Assembly (NCBI GenBank): GCA_035906235.1
Contig: JAMIFN010000056.1
Location: 1-12,414, forward strand
Origin: JAMIFN01 sp035906235
GTDB taxonomy: Bacteria > Pseudomonadota > Gammaproteobacteria > Burkholderiales > Burkholderiaceae_C
DNA: 12,414 nt
Direction: 5' to 3'
Shown here: piece after piece, positions 5,593-12,133 of the stretch
Layout: each line of letters starts with the position of its first letter
Numbering within the stretch: position 1 is the stretch's first letter
Translations under genes and position numbers: made by a program
Notes under the pieces: generated by a model
Seen by the model: the letters and a program-made list of their open reading frames with translations, nothing else
What the model was told of the DNA's origin: nothing
The model's database searches: none

Positions 5593-7377
5593 ATGTACCA
5601 GTACACCGACTTTGACAAACAGTTCATCACATTGCGCGCGCAGCAGTTTCGCGATCAGCTCGATCGCTGGCAAGCTGGCGAGCTGACTTATGAACAAATG
5701 CTGCCCCTGCGCCTGCAAAACGGCTGGTACATCCAACGCTACGCCCCCATGGCGCGTATTGCTGTGCCTTATGGCGAACTCAGCAGCACGCAGCTGCGCA
5801 TGCTGGGTCATATCGCGCGCGAATTTGACCGCCCTGCACCCGAGTTACTGGCCGAGGCGCAAGCCACCCAAGACAAGCTGCAAGCTGCGCAACCTGGCCT
5901 GACCTTGGCCGCGCCGCCGCTAACTTATGGCTACGGCCACTTCACCACGCGCACCAATGTGCAGTTCAACTGGATTCCCATCACGCGTGCGGCCGATGTC
6001 ATGGATTTGCTGGCCAGCGTGCAGATGCACGGCATCCAAACCAGCGGCAATGACATCCGCAACATCACCTGCGAAGCCTGGGAGGGCATCGCCGCCGACA
6101 GCATTGTCGATACCCGCCCCTTTGCCGAAATTGCCCGTCAGTGGAGCTCGCTGCACCCCGAGTTCAGCTACCTGCCGCGCAAATTCAAAATCTCTTTTAA
6201 TGGCGCAGAAGAAGACCGCGCCGCCATAGGCTGGTACGACATTGGCCTGCAGGCACTGAAAAACGAGGCGGGCGAAGTCGGCTTCAAAGTGCTAGCCGGC
6301 GGCGGCATGGGGCGCACCCCCATGATAGGCGCGGTGATGCGTGAGTTTTTGCCGTGGAAAGACCTGCTCAGCTATATCGAAGCCATCATCCGCGTCTATA
6401 ACAGCTATGGCAGGCGCGACAACAAATGGCGCGCGCGCATCAAGATTTTGGTCAAGAGCGAAGGGCAAAAATTCATCGACGCGGTGGAAAAAGAATTCCA
6501 AGCCATTGTCGAACTAGACGGCGCGCCCCACACCATCACGCAGGCCGAGCTTGACCGCGTCAGCGCCCACTTCGTCACGCCCGAGCTGACGCCGGCCAAT
6601 CTGCCCAGCAGCGTTGATACCCAAGGCCAGCTCTACCAACGGTGGCTGAAACAAAACACCCACGGCCACAAACTGCCAGGCATGAAAACCGTCAGCCTGT
6701 CTTTCAAGCGCGTGGGCCTAGCGCCTGGCGACTGCGATGCCGACACCATGGACGCACTGGCGCAGATGGCCGATCAATTCAGCGCAGGCGAAGCGCGCGT
6801 CACGCACGAGCAAAACATCTTGCTGCCCTGGGTGTTTGCATCTGACCTGCCCGCCCTGTACGAAGCGGCGCGCAAGCTCGGCCTGGCGCAGCCCAATATC
6901 GGCCTGCTGTCTGACATGATTGCCTGCCCGGGGGGGGATTACTGCTCGCTGGCCAATGCGCGTTCGCTGCCTATTGCCGCTGCGCTGACTGAACGCTACC
7001 AAGACTTGGATGAAGTCTTTGACATCGGCCCGATTGATCTGCACATGAGCGGCTGCATCAACAGCTGCGGTCACCACCACAGCGGCCATATCGGCATTTT
7101 GGGCGTGGATAAGGACGGGCAAGAGTGGTACCAAGTCAGCTTGGGCGGCGCCGATGGCACAGCGCTATCGGGTCCAGCTATCGGCGGCAAGGCCGTGGGG
7201 CCATCATTCTCAGCCGCCGAAGTGCCTGATGTGGTTGAAGCACTGCTCACCACCTTCCGCGAACTGCGCCAGCCCGGTGAATTCTTCATCGACTGCCTGC
7301 GCCGCACGGGGCACGACGCCTTTAAAGCCGCAGCCAACGCCGCACGCCACCCAAAAATTGAAGCCTTTATGGTCTAA
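5593..7377 (+). CDS. cysI: Sulfite (or nitrite) reductase, siroheme hemoprotein
   Basis: A siroheme and [4Fe-4S] enzyme for six-electron reduction, most likely sulfite to sulfide in cysteine synthesis. The 594 residues show the duplicated ferredoxin-like and sulfite-reductase domains: GYGHFTTRTNVQFNW and QTSGNDIRNITCE in the first half, and the cofactor cysteines C445-x5-C451 (CPGGDYC) and C488-x3-C492 (SGCINSCGH) in the second. No flavoprotein subunit (cysJ) is adjacent, so electrons may come from ferredoxin or another reductase. Nitrite reductase is the main alternative, since the family is shared; the following DUF934 and cysH genes favour sulfite. The ATG at 5593 gives the expected N-terminus but has no Shine-Dalgarno. 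A G8 tract lies within the codons after C445. Confidence 0.93.
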   Translation: MYQYTDFDKQFITLRAQQFRDQLDRWQAGELTYEQMLPLRLQNGWYIQRYAPMARIAVPYGELSSTQLRMLGHIAREFDRPAPELLAEAQATQDKLQAAQPGLTLAAPPLTYGYGHFTTRTNVQFNWIPITRAADVMDLLASVQMHGIQTSGNDIRNITCEAWEGIAADSIVDTRPFAEIARQWSSLHPEFSYLPRKFKISFNGAEEDRAAIGWYDIGLQALKNEAGEVGFKVLAGGGMGRTPMIGAVMREFLPWKDLLSYIEAIIRVYNSYGRRDNKWRARIKILVKSEGQKFIDAVEKEFQAIVELDGAPHTITQAELDRVSAHFVTPELTPANLPSSVDTQGQLYQRWLKQNTHGHKLPGMKTVSLSFKRVGLAPGDCDADTMDALAQMADQFSAGEARVTHEQNILLPWVFASDLPALYEAARKLGLAQPNIGLLSDMIACPGGDYCSLANARSLPIAAALTERYQDLDEVFDIGPIDLHMSGCINSCGHHHSGHIGILGVDKDGQEWYQVSLGGADGTALSGPAIGGKAVGPSFSAAEVPDVVEALLTTFRELRQPGEFFIDCLRRTGHDAFKAAANAARHPKIEAFMV

Positions 7378-7394
7378 CAAAAAGCTAGCCCGCC

Positions 7395-7808
7395 ATGAAC
7401 ATCATCCCCTTTAACGCCCTGCAAGCCGATGCAGCCCCAACCCTGCAAATTGCCAATGATGCGGAGATTGCTGAATTGGCCGCGCAAAACGCCTTTGCCG
7501 GCATAGAGCGCATCGAACTGAGCTTCCCCAAATTCACCGATGGCCGCGCCTATAGCCAAGCCCTGCTGCTGCGCCGCCGCTACCGTTTTGCGGGCGATAT
7601 CCGCGCCACCGGCGAAGTGCTGATCGACCAATTGGTGCATATGCACCGCAGCGGCTTTAGCAGCGCCGTGCTGGCCGAGGGTGTGGACCCCGCCGCCGCG
7701 CAGCGCCAGTTTGACCGTTTTGCCGCCTTCTACCAAGGCGATGTGCAGGAAAACCGCCCCCTGTTTGCCCGCGAAGCGGCAGAACTCTTGGCAGCGGCGC
7801 AGCCATGA
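7395..7808 (+). CDS. DUF934 family protein, sulfur-assimilation associated
   Basis: A small soluble protein of 137 residues that I recognise as DUF934. The family core is visible: FPKFTDGRAYSQALLLRRRY, FAGDIRATGEVLIDQL, and an aromatic FAAFYQGDVQ stretch near the end. Its biochemical role is not established as far as I know; it is commonly found between sulfite reductase and (P)APS reductase genes, exactly as here. It starts 17 bp after cysI and its stop overlaps the cysH start (ATGA, 7805-7808), so translation of the two is probably coupled. This placement suggests a helper role in sulfite reduction or electron transfer, which is inference. No cysteine cluster, signal peptide or membrane segment is present. 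Confidence 0.88.
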   Translation: MNIIPFNALQADAAPTLQIANDAEIAELAAQNAFAGIERIELSFPKFTDGRAYSQALLLRRRYRFAGDIRATGEVLIDQLVHMHRSGFSSAVLAEGVDPAAAQRQFDRFAAFYQGDVQENRPLFAREAAELLAAAQP

Positions 7809-8617
7809 ACCCAGACAGCAGCGCTACCAGCTCGCTCGGGCGCTTTAGCCCCGCGCCTGCACCCAAAGGCAATGCCATTGCCCTGTGGAACAAGCCCTCG
7901 CCCGACTACGCGCAAAAGCTGGCCGCCACGCAAACCTTTTTGCAGCAAATCACCGCGCAGTACCAACCCATAACCTTGGCCTGCAGCCTGGGCGCTGAAG
8001 ACATGGTGCTGCTGCATCTGCTGCACACCCTGCAACTGCCCTGCGAAGTTTTTGTGCTGCAAACGGGCAAGCTCAACGCCGAAACCCTAGAACTGCTGCA
8101 CTTGGTGCAAGCGCAATACGGCAACACACGCACCATCCGCGTGTACGAGCCTGATGCCGAGCAAGCAGCGGCCTTTGTGCGCGAAAACGGCGAAGACGCC
8201 ATGTACCAAAGCCTAGAGCTGCGCAAAGCCTGCTGCCATATCCGCAAAATGGTGCCGCTCTCCCTGGCTCTGCGCGGCAAACGCGCTTGGATCACCGGCC
8301 TGCGCCGCGAACAATCGGCCGCCCGCGCCGATGTGCCCCTGCACAGCAGCGACGGCGCCCATGACGACGGCTACGGCCACCCCATCGCGCGCGAAAAATT
8401 CAACCCGCTAACCGACTGGACCTGGGGCGATGTTTGGCACTACATCCACACCCAAAGCGTGCCCTACAACAGCCTGCACGACCAGTTCTACCCCAGCATA
8501 GGCTGCCAACCCTGCACGCGCTCTGTCACCCTGGGCGAAGACTTCCGCGCCGGCCGCTGGTGGTGGGAAAACAGTGATCTCAAGGAATGTGGCTTGCATG
8601 TCAAGCCACATTCATAA
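7805..8617 (+). CDS. cysH: Adenylyl-sulfate (APS) reductase, CysH family
   Basis: CysH reduces activated sulfate to sulfite with thiol-derived electrons. The 270-residue product has the PP-loop-like nucleotide site CSLGAEDMVLL (residues 60-70), LQTGKLNAETLELL, GLRREQSAARAD, and the C-terminal ECGLH with catalytic Cys262. Four further cysteines, C143-C144 and C234-x2-C237, form the [4Fe-4S] set that marks APS reductases and is lacking in the E. coli PAPS enzyme, so APS is the likely substrate. It overlaps the DUF934 gene by 4 nt. The last ten codons are folded into a perfect 12-bp palindrome (8585-8613), and the tail after ECGLH, VKPHS, is read from its right arm. cysD/cysN do not follow; a repeat array and a convergent gene do. 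Confidence 0.94.
   Translation: MNPDSSATSSLGRFSPAPAPKGNAIALWNKPSPDYAQKLAATQTFLQQITAQYQPITLACSLGAEDMVLLHLLHTLQLPCEVFVLQTGKLNAETLELLHLVQAQYGNTRTIRVYEPDAEQAAAFVRENGEDAMYQSLELRKACCHIRKMVPLSLALRGKRAWITGLRREQSAARADVPLHSSDGAHDDGYGHPIAREKFNPLTDWTWGDVWHYIHTQSVPYNSLHDQFYPSIGCQPCTRSVTLGEDFRAGRWWWENSDLKECGLHVKPHS
8585..8613. repeat. Perfect 12-bp palindrome overlapping the cysH 3' end
   Basis: GAATGTGGCTTG (8585-8596), loop CATGT, CAAGCCACATTC (8602-8613). The left arm overlaps the conserved codons of the ECGL motif, and the right arm encodes the last residues before the TAA at 8615. The same hairpin type with the same loop recurs at 8719 and about 8855. No T-run follows on the plus strand. Confidence 0.9.
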
Positions 8618-8701
8618 AGCGCGTAGCGCGGCTTGAGGCACTGTTTCGCCCTTGGCTAACTTTTGCGCTTGGCGCGAAAGTTAAACGAAGTGGCCGAAGA
8701 C

Positions 8702-8741
8702 AAAAAAACACAAAAGACTGCGGTTTGCATGTCAAACCGCA
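8702..8741 (-). terminator. Terminator-like hairpin (minus strand), inner copy
   Basis: Read on the minus strand TGCGGTTTG, loop ACATG, CAAACCGCA (8741-8719) is a perfect 9-bp stem followed by GTCTTTTGTGTTTTTTT. The shape fits an intrinsic terminator for transcripts coming from murU, as a back-up to the copy nearer the gene. Confidence 0.5.
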
Positions 8742-8829
8742 AGGCTGATGCTGCAAGCAGCAGGCTTTCAAATCATGAGATCGCCCTTGGCTAACTTTGT
8801 GCTCCAGCACAAAGTTAAGCGCAGCGGCC

Positions 8830-8875
8830 GAAGACAAAAAAAACACAAAAAACTGCGGTTTGCATGTCAAGCCAC
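8830..8875 (-). terminator. Probable terminator of trpH-murU
   Basis: On the minus strand GGCTTG, loop ACATG, CAAACC (8873-8857) forms a 6-bp stem with one wobble, extended beyond a mismatch, followed by GCAGTTTTTTGTGTTTTTTTT. It lies 6-8 bp after the murU stop at 8881. The T-runs are long; the stem is modest. Confidence 0.55.
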
Positions 8876-8880
8876 CGTCA

Positions 8881-9660
8881 TCACCCCCCATTCAGCGCCG
8901 CCAAGCGTTCAGGCGTACCCACATCGACCCACGCGCCCTCATAGACACGGGCGCTGATGACATCATAGCTGGTGGCATGGCGCAGCAAGGGCGCTAGCGG
9001 CGCGGCCAAACCTGCGGGGTTGCCTACAGGAATATCGCACCAAGGCTGCTGAAAAAATGCTTTTTTATACAAAGCCATGGTGCTGAAGGTGTAAGTCTGG
9101 CTGCCTTGCGGCATGGCATCGATCACGCGCAAACGCCCCGCTGCGTCGATACAAAAATCACCACGGCTGTTGTGCTCGGGGTTGGGCACCAAAAACACCT
9201 GCGCCAAATACGGGCTGGCAGCAAAATCAGCGTACAGCGCCTGACTAAAAACAAAATCGGGCGCGTAAATATCGCCCGCCACGACCCAAAAAACCGCATC
9301 CAGCTGCGGCAGGGCGCGGACTATGCCGCCCAAGGTTTCTAGCGCTGCGCCAAAGTCAGCCACTTCATCCGAAACCCTCACCAATCGCTCTCTTTTTGAT
9401 AGCTGTTCAGGCAGGTTTTTTGCGGAAATATCGCCAAATTGCTCTGAAATATAGGCCAGCATCTGCTCGTGCAACCAGCCCGCATTAACGAGCTGCTGGC
9501 TAAAGCCCTGTGCCGCCAGCGCGTCGCTATGCCAGCGCAGCAGGGGTTTGCCGTGCACAGGCAGCAGCGGCTTGGGGCAGCTGTCGGTCAAAGGGCGCAT
9601 ACGCGCACCACGGCCTGCGGCCAAAATCATGGCCGAAGCAGAAAAATCAGACTGTGACAT
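8881..9660 (-). CDS. Nucleotidyltransferase, MurU-like (N-acetylmuramate-1-P uridylyltransferase)
   Basis: A sugar-1-phosphate nucleotidyltransferase. The N-terminal signature MILAAGRGARMRPLTDSCPK followed by PLLPVHGKPLL (residues 11-41), the ALETLGGIVRALP segment and metal-binding AGD (Asp130), and the end VYEGAWVDVGTPERL are typical of MurU, which makes UDP-MurNAc in the peptidoglycan recycling pathway of pseudomonads and other proteobacteria. A glucose- or mannose-1-phosphate transferase is the alternative. At 259 residues it is longer than MurU of about 220-230; part of the excess, roughly residues 78-92, is read from dispersed repeat copy D. ATG 9660 is used by default; M11 would also serve, and neither has a good Shine-Dalgarno. 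It lies 17 bp after trpH and is probably co-transcribed with it. Confidence 0.85.
   Translation of the reverse strand: MSQSDFSASAMILAAGRGARMRPLTDSCPKPLLPVHGKPLLRWHSDALAAQGFSQQLVNAGWLHEQMLAYISEQFGDISAKNLPEQLSKRERLVRVSDEVADFGAALETLGGIVRALPQLDAVFWVVAGDIYAPDFVFSQALYADFAASPYLAQVFLVPNPEHNSRGDFCIDAAGRLRVIDAMPQGSQTYTFSTMALYKKAFFQQPWCDIPVGNPAGLAAPLAPLLRHATSYDVISARVYEGAWVDVGTPERLAALNGG
9392..9425 (+). repeat. Dispersed repeat, copy D, inside murU
   Basis: Fourth copy: TTTTTGATAGCTGTTCAGGC continuing AGGTTTTTTGCGGA, on the strand opposite to the gene. It is the only copy inside a coding region, keeps the murU frame open, and is translated as AKNLPEQLSKRE. Confidence 0.8.
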
Positions 9661-9677
9661 GGTCGTGAAAACCTAGG

Positions 9678-10541
9678 TTACACACGGGCTGCGGGCAGGA
9701 TGCGCGTTTGCAGCAAATCCCAAACAGGGGCAATGCCTTTGAGCGAGATATAGGGGTAGTGGCCGAGGTCGTAATCCTCATTGCCCACACCATGAAAATC
9801 GCTGCCGCAAGAGTGCGCCAGACCAAATTGCTTGGCCAAATCCGCGTAAGGCGCCAGCTCGTGCGGCTGATGGCTGCCTGTCATGATTTCCACGGCTTGT
9901 CCGCCTGCGGCGACAAAATCGGTAAAGAAAGCCTGTTCCAGCGCATCGGCAAATTTATAGCGTGCTGGGTGGGCAATCACCGCCACGCCACCAGCACCAC
10001 TAATCCAACCCACGGCATCTTGCAGCTTGGCCCATTCAAAAGGCACATAGGCCGCTTGGCCATCAGCCAGATAGCGATCAAAAGCCGCTTGCATACTGGC
10101 GCAATGCCCCGCCTGCACCAAAAATTGCGCCAAATGCGTGCGCGAGAGGCCGTCCTCCGTTTCAGAAAAAGCCAAAGCCCCCTGATAAGCGCCCGCTATA
10201 CCCAGTGCCGCCAATTTATCGGCCATGGCTTGCATACGGCCAGCGCGCCCGCTGCGGGTTTGCGCCAAACCTTGCAGCAAAGCCGCGTTGCTGCTGTCCA
10301 TGCCTAGGCCCACGATATGCACCGTTTTGCCCGCATAGCTGACAGAAATTTCAGCGCCACAGAGAAAGTCCATGCCCAGCTGCGCGGCAGCGGCTTGCGC
10401 CTCGGGCACCCCGTCGAGCGTATCGTGATCCGTCAGCGCCCATAGCGTGACGCCATGACCGGCCGCACGCGCGGCCACCTCGGCAGGAGAATAAGCGCCA
10501 TCAGAGGCGCGCGAATGACAGTGCAAATCAGCCAACAACAT
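9678..10541 (-). CDS. trpH: PHP-domain phosphoesterase / 5'-3' exoribonuclease (TrpH, RNase AM)
   Basis: Homologue of E. coli YciV (TrpH, RNase AM), a PHP-family metal-dependent enzyme that hydrolyses pAp-type nucleotides and trims rRNA 5' ends. The 287 residues carry the metal ligands in order: H7 and H9 (DLHCHS), D38-H39-D40 (LTDHDT), E64 (GAEIS), H75, H191 (IAHPARYKF), D248 and H250 (GSDFHG). Full length for the family. The ATG at 10541 places DLHCHS near the N-terminus as in homologues; a longer frame to 10685 overlaps rng and is rejected. No Shine-Dalgarno is present. A TACAAT box ends 7 nt before this ATG, so the mRNA could be leaderless. It is divergent from rng and upstream of murU. 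Confidence 0.9.
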   Translation of the reverse strand: MLLADLHCHSRASDGAYSPAEVAARAAGHGVTLWALTDHDTLDGVPEAQAAAAQLGMDFLCGAEISVSYAGKTVHIVGLGMDSSNAALLQGLAQTRSGRAGRMQAMADKLAALGIAGAYQGALAFSETEDGLSRTHLAQFLVQAGHCASMQAAFDRYLADGQAAYVPFEWAKLQDAVGWISGAGGVAVIAHPARYKFADALEQAFFTDFVAAGGQAVEIMTGSHQPHELAPYADLAKQFGLAHSCGSDFHGVGNEDYDLGHYPYISLKGIAPVWDLLQTRILPAARV

Positions 10542-10548
10542 AGGGGCG

Positions 10549-10554
10549 ATTGTA
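10549..10554 (-). promoter_or_regulatory. Candidate -10 of trpH-murU, possibly leaderless
   Basis: TACAAT on the minus strand (10554-10549), 5 of 6 to consensus, with 7 nt before the A of the trpH ATG. Transcription would begin at or next to the start codon. The -35 region is poor (TGTCGA at 10578-10573). Confidence 0.4.
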
Positions 10555-10567
10555 GAGCGCCCCCGCC

Positions 10568-10573
10568 TATACT
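10568..10573 (+). promoter_or_regulatory. Candidate -10 of rng
   Basis: TATACT (10568-10573), 5 of 6 to consensus, would start transcription near 10580 and give a leader of about 22 nt without a Shine-Dalgarno before the rng ATG. No clear -35. It lies 13 bp from the opposing trpH -10, so the two polymerase footprints would overlap. Confidence 0.4.
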
Positions 10574-10601
10574 CGACAGCTTCACAGTACAAGCCCCCGC
10601 C

Positions 10602-12101
10602 ATGCCGCAAGACATTTTGATCAATTGGTCGCCCCAAGAAAGCCGCGTCGCCATCGTCGAAGGCGGCGTGTTGCAAGAGCTGCATCTCGAACGCAGCTTA
10701 GAGCGCGGTCTGGTGGGTAATATTTATCTGGGCAAAGTCGCACGCGTGCTACCGGGCATGCAATCGGCTTTTATTGATATTGGCCTAGAACATGCCGGTT
10801 TTTTACACGCTGCCGATATGCCAACGGCCTTTGTGCGCAGCAGCGAGGCCACTGCCCTGCCCGCCGAAGAGCGCCCCAAGCCCCAACCCATAGAAAAGCA
10901 AATTTTTGAAGGGCAAAGCATTTTGGTGCAAGTCATCAAAGACCCCATAGGCAGCAAAGGCGCGCGCCTGTCTATGCAAATCAGCGTCGCGGGGCGCCAT
11001 TTGGTGCATTTGCCGCAAGACAACCACATTGGTGTTTCGCAAAAAATTCCGCCCGATCTGCGCGATCGCCTGCGTCGCAAGCTCGAGACTTTGGCGCAAG
11101 AAGGGCTGCCGCCCCAACAAGAAACGGGCGGCTTTATCTTGCGCACCAATGCCGAAGAATCGGCCGAGGATGAGCTGCGCGAAGACATGGCCTATCTGCG
11201 CAAAACCTGGGCGCGCGTCCGCGAACTGACGCGCAAACGCCCCGCGCCAAGTTGCCTGCATACCGATTTGGATTTGCTGCAACGCGTGCTGCGCGATTTT
11301 GTGCATGAGCGCACCGCCAGCGTGCGCATCGATTCGCACAGCCAGCACCAGCGCATGCTGGAATTTGGCCAAGACTTTATGCCCCGCGCCGCCGAAAAAC
11401 TGCAGGTTTATACCGGCGACAGGCCGATTTTTGATCTTTTCAATATTGACGAGGACATCCACCGCGCCCTCAGCCAGCGCGTGGATTTGAAATCTGGCGG
11501 CTACCTCATTTTTGACCAAACCGAGGCCATGACCACGGTCGATGTGAACACCGGCGGCTATGTCGGCGCGCGCAATTTTGAAGACACGATTTTCAAAACC
11601 AATCTCGAAGCCGCGCACGCCATCGCACGGCAGCTGCGCCTGCGCAATTTGGGCGGCATCATCATTGCCGACTTTATTGATATGGAAAGCGCCGAACACC
11701 GCTCTGCGGTGATGGCCGAGCTGCGCAGCCAGCTGGCGCGCGACCGCGTCAAAACCTCGGTCAGCGATTTTTCGCAACTGGGGCTGGTAGAGATGACGCG
11801 CAAACGCACGCGCGAATCGCTCGAACGCTTGCTGTGCCAACCCTGCTTGGCCTGCGCGGGGCGCGGCACCGTCAAGACCCCGCGCACCGTGGCCTATGAA
11901 ATTTTTCGCGAAATTCTGCGCGAAGCGCGGCAATTCAACCCGCGCGAGTTCGGCATTCTGGTACCGCCCGCCGTGCTAGAGCTGCTGCAAGACGAAGAAA
12001 GCGAGCACTTGGCCGAGCTGGGCGCGTTTATCGGCAAACCCATCAGCCTGCGGGTGGAACACGGCTTTCGCCCCGATCAGTTCGATATCGTGCTGGTGTG
12101 A
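10602..12101 (+). CDS. rng: Ribonuclease G
   Basis: Endoribonuclease of the RNase E/G family that cuts single-stranded AU-rich RNA and matures the 5' end of 16S rRNA. At 499 residues it has the RNase G length, without the long C-terminal scaffold of RNase E. An S1-like domain begins NIYLGKVARVLPGMQSAFID with GFLHAAD. The metal-binding catalytic aspartates are D314 (VDVNTGGYVG) and D357 (ADFIDME), 43 residues apart as in E. coli RNase E. The Zn-link cysteines are C415 and C418 (CLACAGRGTVKTP); the usual CPxC is CLxC here, with an additional Cys412. The ATG at 10602 gives MPQDILINW, a good family start; the frame is open further upstream but overlaps trpH. It is followed by repeat copy E and a convergent gene. 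Confidence 0.95.
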   Translation: MPQDILINWSPQESRVAIVEGGVLQELHLERSLERGLVGNIYLGKVARVLPGMQSAFIDIGLEHAGFLHAADMPTAFVRSSEATALPAEERPKPQPIEKQIFEGQSILVQVIKDPIGSKGARLSMQISVAGRHLVHLPQDNHIGVSQKIPPDLRDRLRRKLETLAQEGLPPQQETGGFILRTNAEESAEDELREDMAYLRKTWARVRELTRKRPAPSCLHTDLDLLQRVLRDFVHERTASVRIDSHSQHQRMLEFGQDFMPRAAEKLQVYTGDRPIFDLFNIDEDIHRALSQRVDLKSGGYLIFDQTEAMTTVDVNTGGYVGARNFEDTIFKTNLEAAHAIARQLRLRNLGGIIIADFIDMESAEHRSAVMAELRSQLARDRVKTSVSDFSQLGLVEMTRKRTRESLERLLCQPCLACAGRGTVKTPRTVAYEIFREILREARQFNPREFGILVPPAVLELLQDEESEHLAELGAFIGKPISLRVEHGFRPDQFDIVLV

Positions 12102-12133
12102 ACTTCAGCATGCGTCTGCGCGCATAGAACTCC

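Larger units (their letters stand above)
8618..8880. repeat. Tandem structured repeats between cysH and murU
   Basis: Two similar units follow cysH with a spacing of 131-135 bp. Each contains CGCCCTTGGCTAACTTT and a long hairpin (8657-8683; 8792-8817), then GGCCGAAGACAAAAAAA, then a CTGCGGTTTGCATGTCAA hairpin (8719-8741; about 8855-8875). A variable small hairpin separates units (CGCG-TAG-CGCG near 8621; GCTGC-AA-GCAGC near 8749). The hairpins at 8719 and 8855 repeat the DNA of the cysH 3' end. No protein-coding gene is credible here; the 96-codon minus-strand frame through it merely translates the repeats. Confidence 0.85.

Noticed and set aside
8585..8876. CRISPR-like array
   Set aside because: Repeat spacing is about 131-135 bp, the intervening DNA is itself repeated, and no cas gene is present.
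8601..8891. 96-codon minus-strand open frame between cysH and murU
   Set aside because: It consists of two translated copies of the structured repeat (GLTCKPQ, KVSQGR) and overlaps the ends of both flanking genes; not a credible protein.
10455..10601. Extended RNase G N-terminus
   Set aside because: This part lies opposite trpH codons and lacks homology; MPQDILINW from 10602 is the usual RNase G start.
10542..10685. Extended TrpH N-terminus
   Set aside because: It would overlap the rng promoter and first codons; the PHP signature DLHCHS belongs at the N-terminus, as with the ATG at 10541.
12110..12125. ATGCG...CGCAT hairpin after rng as terminator
   Set aside because: Only 5 bp of stem and no T-run on either strand.
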